From Rhodopseudomonas palustris (GTDB lineage Bacteria > Pseudomonadota > Alphaproteobacteria > Rhizobiales > Xanthobacteraceae), in assembly GCA_016215605.1 (NCBI GenBank), contig JACRJB010000056.1, positions 1 through 64,000 of the forward strand: a DNA stretch of 64,000 nucleotides. Direction: 5' to 3'. Below the pieces are notes generated by a model. It did not search any database. It worked only from the letters and a program-made list of their open reading frames with translations, and had not been told where the DNA came from. A program made the position numbers and the translations under genes. Position 1 is the stretch's first letter. Each line of letters opens with the position of its first letter. Of this stretch, positions 9,094 through 18,374 are shown piece after piece.

Positions 9094-11352
9094 TCACTCG
9101 ATGCCGCGGCCGAACTTGTTGGACTTCGGCAAACCACGCGCCAGCCTGCCGGCGTCGGCGCGGTTGCCGCGCCATTCGGCGAGCTCTTTGAAGGTCATGC
9201 TGAATTCTCGGCCAGCGCCGTCGCGCCAGGTCAGGCCTTCCTTGGCGGCGAAGGTCGCGACGTCGGACAACGCGCTGCCGGTGTATTTCTGCAAGCGAAC
9301 GCCACGACCGCGCGCCATCTCCGGCACCTGATCGAGCGGGAAGACCACCATTTTGTGGTTGGTGCCAATCACCGCGATCTGATCGTGGCCTTCGCCGACC
9401 ACGGTCAGCGCCCTCGCCTCGTTGGGCATCTCGACATTGATGATCTGCTTGCCCTTGCGGGTCGAGCCGACGCATTCGTCCTCGTTCACGACGAAGCCCT
9501 GGCCGTCATGGCTGGCGATCAGGAATTTGCGCCCCCCCTTGTGCACGAACACGGTGACGATCGCGGCGTCCTGCTCCATGTCGATGAACATCCGGATCGG
9601 CTCGCCATGGCCGCGGCCGCCCGGCAGCTTGGCGACGTCGAGCGCGTAGAACCGGCCGTTGGTCGCGAGCAGCAACAGCTTCGAGGTGGTCTCGGCGAAG
9701 AACGATTGCCCGAGCTTGTCGTCCTGCTTGAAGTTCAGGCCCGACAGATCCTCGACGTGGCCCTTCAGCGTGCGGACCCAGCCCTTGTCCGAAATCACCA
9801 CGGTGACCGGCTCGCGCTCGACGAAGGCCTCCTCGATCGCCGCGAGATCGTGCTCGGGCGCGTCGGCGAACATTGTCCGGCGCTTGCCGAGCGGCGTCTT
9901 CGGCCCGAACATCTCGCGCACCTTGCGGACCTGCTCGCCGACCTTGGCCCACTGCTCGGTCTCGGACTTCAGAACGGCGTTGATGCCCTTCAGTTCGGCG
10001 CGCAGATTCTTGTCCTCGGTGCGGATCTCGAATTCCTCGAGCTTGCGCAAGCTGCGCAGCCGCATGTTGAGGATCGCCTCGGCCTGAATGTCGGTGAGGT
10101 TGAACGCCTTCATCAGCACCGGCTTCGGCTCGTCCTCGGTGCGGATGATCTTGATCACCTTGTCGATGTTCAGATACGCGATCAGATAGCCGCCGAGCAC
10201 TTCGAGCCGGTGCTCGATCTGCGCCTTGCGATAATTGGAACGGCGCAGCAGCACGTCGCGCAGATGGTCGAGCCATTCGCGCAGGCATTCGGCGAGGCCC
10301 AGCACCTTGGGGATGCGGCCCTTCACCAGCACATTGAGATTGAGCGGGATCCGGCTCTCCAGCTCGGTCAGCCGGAACAGCGATTCCATCATCAGCGCCG
10401 GATCGACCGCGCGCGACTTCGGCTCGATCACGACGCGGACGTCCTCGGCGGACTCGTCGCGGATGTCGCCGACCAGGGGGAGCTTCTTGTCGTTGAGCAG
10501 CTCGGCGATCTTCTCGATCAGCCGCGACTTCTGCACCAGCCACGGAATCTCAGTGACGACCACGACCCAGGTGCCGCGCGCGCCCTCTTCCTGGGCCCAC
10601 TTGGCGCGGGTGCGGAAGGCGCCGCGGCCCGTGGTGTAGGCCTCGGCGATGCTCTCCTTGGAGTCGATGACGATGCCGCCGGTCGGGAAGTCCGGGCCTT
10701 TGACGAAGCGCAGCAGTGCCTTCGACTTGGCGTCGGGCTTCTCGATCAGGTGCAGCGCGGCGTCGCACAGTTCGGCGGCGTTGTGCGGCGGGATCGCGGT
10801 GGCCATGCCGACGGCGATGCCCTGCGCGCCGTTGGCGAGCAGGTTCGGGAAGCCGCCGGGCAGCACGATCGGCTCTTTCGACTGGCCGTCGTAGTTCGGC
10901 CGGAACGCGACGCCGTCCTCGTCGATGCCGTCGAGCAGCAGCCGCGCGACGTCGGTCATGCGCGCTTCGGTGTAGCGATAGGCGGCGGGGTTATCGCCGT
11001 CGATATTGCCGAAATTGCCCTGGCCGTCGACCAGCGGGTAGCGCGAGGAGAAGTCCTGCGCGAGGCGCACCAAGGCGTCGTAGATCGACTGGTCGCCGTG
11101 CGGATGGAACGAGCCCATCACGTCGCCGACGATCTTGGCGGATTTCTTGAACGGCGTGCCGGGGTCGAGCCGCAGCAGCCTCATGCCGTAGAGAATACGC
11201 CGATGCACCGGCTTCAGCCCGTCGCGGGCGTCCGGCAAGGCGCGATGCATGATGGTCGAGAGCGCGTAAGCGAGGTAGCGCTCTTCCAGCGCCTCGCGAA
11301 GCTGGACCTCGTGGATCTCAGCCGGCTCCGGCGGAATCAGTCGTTTTCCCAT
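9094..11352 (-). CDS. parC: DNA topoisomerase IV subunit A
   Basis: 752 residues, the length of alphaproteobacterial ParC. The winged-helix/tower part carries the catalytic Tyr127 in [10 protein letters not shown], and the [18 protein letters not shown] region is the quinolone-determining segment. The C-terminal half is a divergent beta-pinwheel without a GyrA box, which favours ParC over GyrA. It decatenates daughter chromosomes with ParE, not present here. Position 88 is Gln where E. coli ParC has Ser80. No neighbouring gene overlaps; upstream is the HxlR gene's stop, 38 bp away. Confidence 0.95.
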   Translation of the reverse strand: MGKRLIPPEPAEIHEVQLREALEERYLAYALSTIMHRALPDARDGLKPVHRRILYGMRLLRLDPGTPFKKSAKIVGDVMGSFHPHGDQSIYDALVRLAQDFSSRYPLVDGQGNFGNIDGDNPAAYRYTEARMTDVARLLLDGIDEDGVAFRPNYDGQSKEPIVLPGGFPNLLANGAQGIAVGMATAIPPHNAAELCDAALHLIEKPDAKSKALLRFVKGPDFPTGGIVIDSKESIAEAYTTGRGAFRTRAKWAQEEGARGTWVVVVTEIPWLVQKSRLIEKIAELLNDKKLPLVGDIRDESAEDVRVVIEPKSRAVDPALMMESLFRLTELESRIPLNLNVLVKGRIPKVLGLAECLREWLDHLRDVLLRRSNYRKAQIEHRLEVLGGYLIAYLNIDKVIKIIRTEDEPKPVLMKAFNLTDIQAEAILNMRLRSLRKLEEFEIRTEDKNLRAELKGINAVLKSETEQWAKVGEQVRKVREMFGPKTPLGKRRTMFADAPEHDLAAIEEAFVEREPVTVVISDKGWVRTLKGHVEDLSGLNFKQDDKLGQSFFAETTSKLLLLATNGRFYALDVAKLPGGRGHGEPIRMFIDMEQDAAIVTVFVHKGGRKFLIASHDGQGFVVNEDECVGSTRKGKQIINVEMPNEARALTVVGEGHDQIAVIGTNHKMVVFPLDQVPEMARGRGVRLQKYTGSALSDVATFAAKEGLTWRDGAGREFSMTFKELAEWRGNRADAGRLARGLPKSNKFGRGIE

Positions 11353-11390
11353 GGGGTGGGGTTAGCCTTTGGCTGGGACTCGGGCAAGTT

Positions 11391-11873
11391 CTAGCGCGTT
11401 GAAACCGTCCCGACGGTGGCCGGCGCGGCGCCCTCCGCGGCGTCGAACCGGGCCCTGGCCTCGACGATGGCGGCGAAATGGCTTTCGGCCCAGCCGACCA
11501 AGGCGGTCAGGGGCGTCAGCACAGACTGGCCTTCGGCGGACAGGCGATACTCGACGCTCGGCGGCTTGCTCGGAAACACCCGGCGTTCGATCAGCCCATC
11601 GCGCTCCAGATGGCGCAGCGTCTGGGTCAGCATCCGCCTCGAAATGTCTGGAACTGTCCGCAGCAATGCGTTGAATCGCAGCGGTTTTTCGGCCAGCGCG
11701 ATCAGCAGGAGGGTGCTCCATTTGCTGCCGAGATGGTCGAGCACGTTGCGCACCGGGCAGCGCGCGGCGTCCAGCCCCTGCGCCTGCCAGGCCGCGAAAC
11801 GCTCGCTCAGGACCTCGGCATCGGACGTCGGCGGGGCCGGCGCAGCAAGGTTCCTCGCAGGTAACCTGGACAT
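11391..11873 (-). CDS. HxlR-family transcriptional regulator
   Basis: 160 residues with one HxlR winged helix: [20 protein letters not shown], then a recognition helix [20 protein letters not shown]. The Cys in the RCPVRN element is the residue used for redox or quinone sensing in relatives such as QorR and HypR. The ATG at 11873 has a strong AAGGAGG site. It is divergent from the quinone-reductase-like gene at 11958, the standard arrangement for a regulator and its target. The shared promoter contains a TATAAT box on this strand inside a perfect inverted repeat (11905-11921), suggesting autoregulation. Confidence 0.87.
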   Translation of the reverse strand: MSRLPARNLAAPAPPTSDAEVLSERFAAWQAQGLDAARCPVRNVLDHLGSKWSTLLLIALAEKPLRFNALLRTVPDISRRMLTQTLRHLERDGLIERRVFPSKPPSVEYRLSAEGQSVLTPLTALVGWAESHFAAIVEARARFDAAEGAAPATVGTVSTR

Positions 11874-11904
11874 CAAAAACTGCCTCCTTACGCGGGCGCG
11901 AGAT

Positions 11905-11921
11905 GGTCTCCATTATAGACC
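11905..11921. promoter_or_regulatory. Candidate HxlR operator overlapping a TATAAT box
   Basis: GGTCT-CCATTAT-AGACC is a perfect 5-bp inverted repeat with a 7-bp centre. Read on the minus strand its centre contains TATAAT, a consensus -10 element for the HxlR gene. Binding here would block that promoter and sits 37 bp before the divergent reductase start. Confidence 0.55.
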
Positions 11922-11957
11922 TACTCTCGTATGGACACCAACACCCGGAGTTTACCC

Positions 11958-12827
11958 ATGTCCGCACCCCGCCTCCTCGTCACCGGCGCCAACGGCCAGC
12001 TCGGCCGCCTCGTCATCGATGCCCTGCTCGAGTCCACGCCCGCGGCGCAGATCAGCGCGCTGGTGCGCGGGCCTGACGCCGCCGCGGCGTTGTCCGCCCA
12101 AGGCATCCAGGCCTATGTCGGCGACTACACCCGGCCCGAGACGCTGGGCCCCGCTTTCGCCGGCGTCGATCGCGCCTTGCTGATCTCGTCGAGCGAGATC
12201 GGACAGCGCACGGCGCAGCATCGCCATGTGATCGCCGCGGCGAAGACCGCCGGCGTCGCGCTTCTGGCCTACACCAGCCTGCTGCACGCCGACAGCTCGC
12301 CGCTCGGCCTCGCCGAGGAGCATCGCCAGACCGAGGCGGCGCTGCGCCAATCCGGCGTGCCGTTCGCGATCCTGCGTAACGGCTGGTACACCGAGAATTA
12401 TGCCGCCGGCATCGCCGCCGCGCTGGCGCATCAGGCGCTGCTCGGCAGCGCCGGCGACGGCCGGATTTCCTCCGCCGCCCGCGCCGACTATGCGGCCGCC
12501 GCCGCTGCGGTGCTGTCCGCCGAGACGCCGGCCGCCAACCGGATCTACGAACTCGCGGGCGACGAGGCCTACACGCTGACCGAGTTCGCCTCCGAGATCG
12601 CGCGGCAGTCCGGCAAGACCGTCGCCTATCGCAACCTGCCGGAGGCGGACTACAAGGCCGCGCTGCTCGGCGCAGGGTTGCCGGAGCCGTTCGCGGCGCT
12701 GCTGGCCGATTCCGACGCCGGCGTCGCCAAAGGCGCGCTGTTCGACGACAGCCGCGAGCTCAGCCGCCTGATCGGCCGTCCCACCACGCCGTTCGCGACG
12801 ACGATCGCGGCGGCGTTGAAGGCGTAA
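11958..12827 (+). CDS. NmrA/QorB-like NAD(P)H quinone oxidoreductase
   Basis: 289 residues. The N-terminus has the atypical-SDR nucleotide motif LLVTGANGQLGRLV, followed by the NmrA-type pattern (ALVRG; GDYTRPETL; LLISSSEIGQR). It resembles E. coli QorB/YtfG, which reduces quinones with NADPH. The start at 11958 has GGAG 7 bp upstream; an ATG at 11931 adds nine residues but lacks a site. The divergent HxlR gene is its likely regulator. A palindromic repeat lies 11 bp downstream. Confidence 0.85.
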   Translation: MSAPRLLVTGANGQLGRLVIDALLESTPAAQISALVRGPDAAAALSAQGIQAYVGDYTRPETLGPAFAGVDRALLISSSEIGQRTAQHRHVIAAAKTAGVALLAYTSLLHADSSPLGLAEEHRQTEAALRQSGVPFAILRNGWYTENYAAGIAAALAHQALLGSAGDGRISSAARADYAAAAAAVLSAETPAANRIYELAGDEAYTLTEFASEIARQSGKTVAYRNLPEADYKAALLGAGLPEPFAALLADSDAGVAKGALFDDSRELSRLIGRPTTPFATTIAAALKA

Positions 12828-12838
12828 GCGCCTAGACT

Positions 12839-12923
12839 CGTCATTGCGAGGAGCGAAGCGACGAAGCAGTCCAGCGGCTCAGTCCACCGAGCTCCTGGAT
12901 TGCTTCGCTTCGCTCGCAATGAA
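12839..12923. repeat. Dispersed palindromic repeat, TCATTGCGAGGAGCG family, copy 1
   Basis: The left arm CGTCATTGCGAGGAGCGAAG and the right arm CTTCGCTTCGCTCGCAATGA form a long imperfect stem. The same arms recur at 24192-24308. It fills the gap between the reductase and TetR genes and could act as a transcript 3' structure. Confidence 0.8.
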
Positions 12924-12970
12924 GATCGGCGGCCTCTTCGAGATATCGCCCGTCATCCTTTCATGCAGCG

Positions 12971-13573
12971 CTACCGCTTTACAATCAGGCCGCGCACCAG
13001 TTCCGACAGGGCAGCGCGCGTCTCCGGCCGGAACTTCCGGCGCGGGGCCGCGAGCTGTTGCAGCACGATCCCGACCAGTGCCGAGACGAAGATCTCCGCA
13101 TGCAGCCGCGGCGCGGCCGAGCCGGCCGCGGTCAGCGCCAGTTCGGCGCTGCGCCGCCAGGTCTCGTACCATTCGGCGACGATCGGCCGGTAGCGGTCGT
13201 CGCGCGCCGCCGCCAGGAAGGCCTCGTAGCAGGCGATGTGGATTTCGGCGTCGGCGCCGAGTTCCTTGCTGTACCAGCCGACCAGCGCGTCGATCCACGC
13301 ATCCACGTCGAGCGCATCGCTCTGCAGGCTCAGCGCCAGCGCGCGCAGGCGCTTGACCTCGCGCAGCAGCGCAAACTTCAGCGCGGCCTCGACCAGCACA
13401 TCGCGCGTGCCGAAATGATGGGTGACCGCGCCCAGCGACAGGCCGGTTTCGGCAGCGACCGCCCTGTGGGTCACGCTCTTCAGCCCGCCGCGCCCGATCA
13501 GCCGCAGGGTCGCCTCCATCACCGGACGCTCGCGGTCGCTGGGTTCGGCCCCGGTCACATCCATCACATCCAT
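12971..13573 (-). CDS. TetR-family transcriptional regulator
   Basis: 200 residues. The N-terminal HTH reads VTHRAVAAETGLSLGAVTHHFGTRDVL; the C-terminal ligand domain is of the TetR_C type with an ACYEAFLAAARD helix. The start at 13573 (MDVMDV) is the first ATG of the frame that fits the family; its ribosome site is weak, and ATG 13564 is an alternative. It is divergent from a glutathione transferase and an 18-bp palindrome lies between them, so it probably represses both itself and the transferase. The ligand is unknown. Confidence 0.85.
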   Translation of the reverse strand: MDVMDVTGAEPSDRERPVMEATLRLIGRGGLKSVTHRAVAAETGLSLGAVTHHFGTRDVLVEAALKFALLREVKRLRALALSLQSDALDVDAWIDALVGWYSKELGADAEIHIACYEAFLAAARDDRYRPIVAEWYETWRRSAELALTAAGSAAPRLHAEIFVSALVGIVLQQLAAPRRKFRPETRAALSELVRGLIVKR

Positions 13574-13608
13574 GCCGCCGACAGACGTTCCAACTGCGCC
13601 TCCTCTAT

Positions 13609-13626
13609 ACAGAACATTTGTTCTGT
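13609..13626. promoter_or_regulatory. Candidate TetR operator between tetR and GST genes
   Basis: ACAGAAC-ATTT-GTTCTGT has perfect 7-bp arms with a 4-bp centre, the size and symmetry of TetR-family operators. It lies 36 bp upstream of the TetR start and 80 bp upstream of the glutathione transferase start. Confidence 0.65.
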
Positions 13627-13706
13627 TATAGCAAACGTTCGTTCGACTCTTGTAAACGCTGACCCACACACGCGCAACGCCGCGACACGTCCGCCGAGGA
13701 GGCAGA

Positions 13707-14351
13707 ATGCCGACCTATCGCCTGCACTATTTCCCGGAATCCGGAAACGCCTACAAGCTCGCATTGATGTTGACGCTGTGCGGACAGACGTTCGAGCCGG
13801 TCTGGACCGACTTCGGCAGCGGGGTCACCCGGACCGCGGAATGGCGCGCCCGCGTCAATCCGATGGGCGAGATTCCGGTGCTGGAGGACGACGGCGTCCG
13901 GCTGACGCAGACCGCACCAATCCTGCTCCAGCTCGCCGAGCGCTATGGCCGGTTCGGCGGCACCAATGCCGCCGAAAAGTTCGAGGTGCTGCGCTGGCTG
14001 TTCTGGGACAACCACAAGCTCAGCTCCTATTGCGCGACCTACCGCTTCGCCCGCACCTTCATGCCGTCGGCCAACCCGGAGGTGCAGGCCTATTTCCGCA
14101 AGCGGATCGACGACGCGCTCAAGATCCTCGGCACGCGTCTGAGCCAAAATGCCTTCGCGGCCGGCGATGCGCCGACCATCGCCGATTTCTCGATGATGGC
14201 GTATCTGTCGTTTCCCGACGACGAGACCGGCTTCGATCTTCCCGCCAACCACCCGGCGGTGCACGCCTGGCTCGGCCGGATCGCGGCGCTGCCGGGCTGG
14301 CGGTCGCCCTACGATCTGCTGCCCGGCCAGCGGCTGCCGCGCTACATCTGA
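13707..14351 (+). CDS. Glutathione S-transferase family protein
   Basis: 214 residues. The thioredoxin-like N-domain (YRLHYFPESGNAYKLAL) has the Ser/Asn pair near residue 12 that binds glutathione in beta/Nu-type enzymes, and the cis-Pro motif NPMGEIPVLEDD is intact. The C-domain is all-helical with the N-capping-box-like AAGDAPTIADFSMMAYL. It should conjugate or reduce an electrophile; the substrate is unknown. It is divergent from a TetR regulator and converges on recO 15 bp away. Confidence 0.88.
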   Translation: MPTYRLHYFPESGNAYKLALMLTLCGQTFEPVWTDFGSGVTRTAEWRARVNPMGEIPVLEDDGVRLTQTAPILLQLAERYGRFGGTNAAEKFEVLRWLFWDNHKLSSYCATYRFARTFMPSANPEVQAYFRKRIDDALKILGTRLSQNAFAAGDAPTIADFSMMAYLSFPDDETGFDLPANHPAVHAWLGRIAALPGWRSPYDLLPGQRLPRYI

Positions 14352-14366
14352 GCCGCGACGGCGCGA

Positions 14367-15116
14367 TCAGGGCACTGCGATCCGCGCCAGATGCCGCGTC
14401 ACCGCATTGATGAAGCCGTCGCGAGCGTCCGAGTGCCCCTGCCCGCGCGGCTCCAGCACGTTGCGCAGCAGGAAGCGTCCGGTCAGATCGAAGCCGTCGC
14501 GCAGGTCCTGGTCGGACCAGCCGTTGCGGCCGTCATTGTCGTCGCGCAGGAAGGACGGCAGCCGCAGCAGCTTGTCGCGCCACGGCTCACCGGCCGTGCG
14601 CGACACCGCGCTGCCGGATTTCGGCGAGACGTAGATCAGATCCGCGGTCGCGCCGGTCGCGGCGCAGGCCGACAGGTCGAGCCCGAAGCCGAGTTCGGCC
14701 AGCATCGCCAGTTCGAACCGGATCAGATGCGTCGCCGCGTCGCCGACGTCGTCGAAATCGTCGAGCGTGCGCTCCAGCATCTCGAAGATGTCTTCGTGCG
14801 GATCGCGCTCGGGCAGCAGCCGCGCCAGCGAGGCGAGATGGGTGATGCCGTAGACGGCGTGCGACGACGCCAGCATGGTGGCGGCGCGCATCCGCGTGCC
14901 TTCGAGCTGGTAGTAGCCGAGATGTTCGTCGAGCCGCGCCCGCCACACCGCCAGCACGCTGTTGCCGGGCTGCAGCAGCGGCCGCATCCGCGACGAGGCG
15001 CCGCCGCGCACCATGCCGAGATGCCGGCCGTGCCCGCGGGTGAGCAACTCGACGATCGCGCCGGCCTCGCCGTGCCGGCGCACCCCGAGAATGATGCCCT
15101 CGTCGCTCCATTCCAT
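14367..15116 (-). CDS. recO: DNA repair protein RecO
   Basis: 249 residues. The OB-fold start [21 protein letters not shown] is typical, and the C-terminal helical domain contains [19 protein letters not shown], the usual RecO core around the pseudo-zinc site. RecO loads RecA onto SSB-coated DNA with RecR in the RecFOR pathway. Downstream of era/rnc in the same direction, it is the last gene of the block, with the small membrane gene 46 bp upstream. Confidence 0.93.
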   Translation of the reverse strand: MEWSDEGIILGVRRHGEAGAIVELLTRGHGRHLGMVRGGASSRMRPLLQPGNSVLAVWRARLDEHLGYYQLEGTRMRAATMLASSHAVYGITHLASLARLLPERDPHEDIFEMLERTLDDFDDVGDAATHLIRFELAMLAELGFGLDLSACAATGATADLIYVSPKSGSAVSRTAGEPWRDKLLRLPSFLRDDNDGRNGWSDQDLRDGFDLTGRFLLRNVLEPRGQGHSDARDGFINAVTRHLARIAVP

Positions 15117-15162
15117 GGGCGGATGGTACAGGATTCCACGGCCGCGCGCAGCCGCGGCGGCG

Positions 15163-15558
15163 CTAGCCGGTGAACCAGCCGCGGGCGTCGCCGGTGTAGG
15201 ACAAATAGATCCCCGCCCCGGTCAGCGCGCAGGACACGATGTCGATCCACAGCCCCGCTTCCACGCCGCTGGCGCTGATGATCTGCGCCAGCGACACCAG
15301 CGAGAACACCAGCGATGCCGTCAGCACCGCGCGGGCCCAGTTCTTGCGGCCGTGAGCCGCGAGCCAGACCAGATAGGTCAGCAGGATGATCAGCCCGGCG
15401 GCGACGGTGTTGGCCGCGGCCACCACGCTGTCCGACATGCCGGTGTCCATCGTGCGGTCCTGGAACGCCACGGAGATGCAATCGAGCATCAGAGATGCCA
15501 GCAACAGCACCTCGAACCAATACACGTTGCGCGGGACGCTCGGCGTGGCGTCGGTCAT
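15163..15558 (-). CDS. Four-TM membrane protein, unknown
   Basis: 131 residues with hydrophobic segments at about 13-31, 45-66, 75-95 and 103-122. Its ATG overlaps the era stop by 4 bp (ATGA, 15555-15558), so it is translated with era. The sequence contains no motif I recognise. Position between era and recO suggests only co-expression, not function. Confidence 0.75.
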   Translation of the reverse strand: MTDATPSVPRNVYWFEVLLLASLMLDCISVAFQDRTMDTGMSDSVVAAANTVAAGLIILLTYLVWLAAHGRKNWARAVLTASLVFSLVSLAQIISASGVEAGLWIDIVSCALTGAGIYLSYTGDARGWFTG

Positions 15559-16478
15559 TCCTTGGGAAACTCCAGGCCCATCTCGCGATAGCGGTCCGGG
15601 TCGTTCTCCCAGTCCTCGCGCACCTTCACGAACAGGAACAGGTGGACTTTCTGTTCGAGGATCTCGCCGATTTCCTTGCGCGCCTCGGCGCCGATCGACT
15701 TGATCGTCGCGCCGCCCTTCCCGAGCACGATCTTCCGCTGGCTTTCGCGCTCCACGAAAATCGTCTGCTCGATCCGCACCGAGCCGTCCTTGCGATCGGT
15801 CCAGCTGTCGGTCTCGACAGTGGATTGATACGGCAGTTCCTGGTGCAGCTTGCGAAAAATCTTCTCGCGGGTGATCTCGGCCGCGAGGTGACGCAGCGGC
15901 GCGTCCGACATCTGGTCTTCGGGATAGTGGAACGGGCCAACCGGGACGCGCGCCGCCAATCCGCGGCGCAGATCGTCGACGCCGTCGCCCGACAGCGCCG
16001 ACACCATGAAGGTCTCGTCGAACCGCAGCCGTTCGTTGGCGGCTTGCGTCAGCGCCAGCAGCTTCTCACGCGGCACCAGGTCGATCTTGTTGATCACCAG
16101 CACCTTCGGATGGCCGACATTGGCGAGATTGCCGAAGATGGTCTCGGCCTGCTCGTCGATCCCGCTGCGGGCGTCGAGCAGTACGCAGACCAGGTCGGCG
16201 TCGTGGGCGCCGGTCCAGGCGGTCCGCACCATCGCGCGATCGAGCCGCCGCTTCGGCGCGAAAATGCCGGGCGTGTCGACCAGCACGATCTGCGAGCCGG
16301 ACTCGATAACGATGCCGCGGATCAGTGCGCGCGTGGTCTGCACCTTGCGCGACACGATCGTGACCTTCGAGCCGACCAGCGCGTTGACCAGAGTGGATTT
16401 GCCGACATTCGGGGCGCCGATCAGCGCGACGAAGCCGCAGCGGGTGGCGGCCGGAGCCGCATCATGTGTTTCAGGCAT
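15555..16478 (-). CDS. era: GTPase Era
   Basis: 307 residues. G1 GAPNVGKST (residues about 20-28), G3 DTPG, G4 NKID and the C-terminal KH-domain signature VLGKGGATIKSIG are all present. Era binds the 3' end of 16S rRNA during 30S maturation. The first eight codons overlap the rnc stop by 8 bp, and the stop overlaps the next gene by 4 bp, so the block is an operon with translational coupling. Confidence 0.97.
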   Translation of the reverse strand: MPETHDAAPAATRCGFVALIGAPNVGKSTLVNALVGSKVTIVSRKVQTTRALIRGIVIESGSQIVLVDTPGIFAPKRRLDRAMVRTAWTGAHDADLVCVLLDARSGIDEQAETIFGNLANVGHPKVLVINKIDLVPREKLLALTQAANERLRFDETFMVSALSGDGVDDLRRGLAARVPVGPFHYPEDQMSDAPLRHLAAEITREKIFRKLHQELPYQSTVETDSWTDRKDGSVRIEQTIFVERESQRKIVLGKGGATIKSIGAEARKEIGEILEQKVHLFLFVKVREDWENDPDRYREMGLEFPKE

Positions 16479-17364
16479 CGTTGCCGCCAGCGCTGACGCC
16501 TTCGCGGGCCAGCATCACCGAAGCCGCGACCTTCTCGGCCGCGCGCTTGCTGCCGCCGACGCCCTCGGCAGGCTCGAGGCCCGGCAGGCTGACGGCGACG
16601 CGGAATTGCGGATCGTGATGCGGACCGGTGCGCTCGACTTCGCGATACACCGGGGTCGGCAGGCCCTTGCCCTGCGCCCACTCCTGCAGCACCGTCTTGG
16701 CGTCGCGCAGCGACCGCGCCGGCTTGCGCATCCGCTCGGTCCAGTTGCGCTGGACGAAGTCCGCAGCCGCCGGATAGCCGCCGTCGAGAAACACCGCGCC
16801 GATCACCGCTTCGCAGATGTCGCCGAGCACGGATTTGCGCAGCCGCGCCCCGGCCCCGGCGCCGACGGTGCCGAGCTTGATGCCCTCGTCGAGATCGAGG
16901 CTGCGCGCCACGTCGGCGCAGGTTTCCTTGCGCACCAGATCGGCCAGCCGCTTCGACAACTCGCCTTCGTCGGCGGTCGGGAAGGCGCGAAACAGCATGT
17001 CGGAGACGACCAGGCCGAGCACGTGATCGCCGAGAAATTCGAGCCGCTGATAGCTGTCGGCGCGGTTGCGCGCCGATTTCAGCGCGGAGACGTGCGTCAG
17101 TGCGGTGTTCAGCAGCGACGGATCGGCGAAGCTGTGCCCGATGCGCTGTTCGATCGCCTCCGCGGTGGCCTTCGACTTTGCCCGGCTGCGCCGCTTGCGG
17201 CCGGCGGGCTGCTCGGCGCCGTTCGCCTCCGCGCCGGCCTGACCGGAGCCGGCCGGCTGTGCGCCGACAGGCTCGGCCGTCGCCGGCTCGGCCGACGGCG
17301 CCGCGACGGTGTCGGGCTCGCTCGCGGTCGGCGGACTGTCGATGCTGGTCACGTCCTCGATCAT
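16471..17364 (-). CDS. rnc: Ribonuclease III with N-terminal Ala/Pro-rich extension
   Basis: 297 residues, about 65 longer than E. coli RNase III. The extension (residues 1-68) is Ala/Pro/Glu-rich and ends in a basic RKRRSRAKSK stretch. The catalytic domain carries the signature RLEFLGDHVLG with its essential Glu and Asp, and the second acidic cluster in GDICEAVIGAVFLDGGY; the dsRBD is C-terminal (VLQEWAQGKG). It processes rRNA and double-stranded RNA. The ATG at 17364 overlaps the lepB stop by 4 bp. No in-frame Met lies between the extension and the catalytic domain, so the extension appears real. Confidence 0.95.
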   Translation of the reverse strand: MIEDVTSIDSPPTASEPDTVAAPSAEPATAEPVGAQPAGSGQAGAEANGAEQPAGRKRRSRAKSKATAEAIEQRIGHSFADPSLLNTALTHVSALKSARNRADSYQRLEFLGDHVLGLVVSDMLFRAFPTADEGELSKRLADLVRKETCADVARSLDLDEGIKLGTVGAGAGARLRKSVLGDICEAVIGAVFLDGGYPAAADFVQRNWTERMRKPARSLRDAKTVLQEWAQGKGLPTPVYREVERTGPHHDPQFRVAVSLPGLEPAEGVGGSKRAAEKVAASVMLAREGVSAGGNDA

Positions 17365-18119
17365 CGCACGATCGAAAAGATGCGGCTCCAGCGCACCGCG
17401 GTGGGCCAGCGCCAGATCTGCCAAGCGTGTTCGCCCTCGGCGATCGAGAAGAAGATCATCTGCGCACGGCCGATGATGTTCTCGAACGGAACGTAGCCGA
17501 CGGCCGACAGCACCCGGCTGTCGGTGGAATTGTCGCGGTTGTCGCCCATCATGAAGAAGTTTCCGGGCGGTACGGTGTAGACGTTGGTGTTGTCGTAGAA
17601 GCCGTTGTCGACGCAATCGAGCGTCTCGTAGGACACGTTGTTCGGCAGCGTTTCCTTCCAGCGCTTGACCCGCGCCGTCGCTTCCGAGCCGCACGGATCC
17701 TCGCCGACGTAGTCCGGCAGCCGCTCGCGCACCACCGGCTTCTCGTTGATGTAGAGCAGCCCTTCCCGCATCTGGATGCGGTCGCCCGGCAGGCCGATCA
17801 CGCGCTTGATGTAGTCGGTGGAGTCGTCCTTCGGCAGCCGGAACACCACGACGTCGCCGCGGTTCGGCTCGGAGCCGAAGATCCGGCCGGAAAAGATCGG
17901 CGGCGACAGCGGGATCGAGTAGTGGCTGTAGCCGTAGGAGTATTTCGAGACGAACAGATAGTCGCCGACCAGCAGCGTCGCCTTCATCGAGCCCGACGGG
18001 ATGTTGAAGGGCTGAAACAGGAAGGTTCGGATCACCAGCGCGATGATGAGGGCATGGATGACGACGCGGATCGTTTCGCCGATGCCGCTTTCAGATTTCG
18101 TACCGGATGTCACGCTCAT
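17361..18119 (-). CDS. lepB: Signal peptidase I
   Basis: 252 residues. A single N-terminal TM (about 14-32) precedes the Ser motif PSGSMKATLLVGDYLFV with the nucleophile, the Lys motif YIKRVIGLPGD and the box GDNRDNSTDSR. It cleaves signal peptides on the periplasmic face. The gene is first in the lepB-rnc-era run, with a 4-bp overlap to rnc. It lies 255 bp from acpS; that gap contains no convincing gene. Confidence 0.96.
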   Translation of the reverse strand: MSVTSGTKSESGIGETIRVVIHALIIALVIRTFLFQPFNIPSGSMKATLLVGDYLFVSKYSYGYSHYSIPLSPPIFSGRIFGSEPNRGDVVVFRLPKDDSTDYIKRVIGLPGDRIQMREGLLYINEKPVVRERLPDYVGEDPCGSEATARVKRWKETLPNNVSYETLDCVDNGFYDNTNVYTVPPGNFFMMGDNRDNSTDSRVLSAVGYVPFENIIGRAQMIFFSIAEGEHAWQIWRWPTAVRWSRIFSIVR

Positions 18120-18374
18120 CGCTTTCCCGATTCCCGTCGCGGGCGGCCGCGCGGTGGACGACTGTTCTCAGGTGAAGCGGACCGCTTCGCGATGAGAAAC
18201 TGCTGGAGGCGGCGAAGGCCCGATCGGGCTGCTTCACCGGAGATTCGATCCCGCGAGGGGTTCCGCGCGGTTGTAGACCGTTGTCGCGACGCGCGCAATC
18301 AACCGTCCCGACAAAACTCGCTAATCCTATGACGAATCAGCGCCTTTTCCCTTTCTGCTCGACGCCGCGCAGGC

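Noticed and set aside
8968-11394. 808-codon frame on the plus strand opposite parC
   Set aside because: Antisense shadow of a recognised topoisomerase gene with no domain of its own.
18116-18298. 60-codon minus frame between lepB and acpS
   Set aside because: Composition is Arg/Ser-rich without a ribosome site; it looks like chance in GC-rich DNA.
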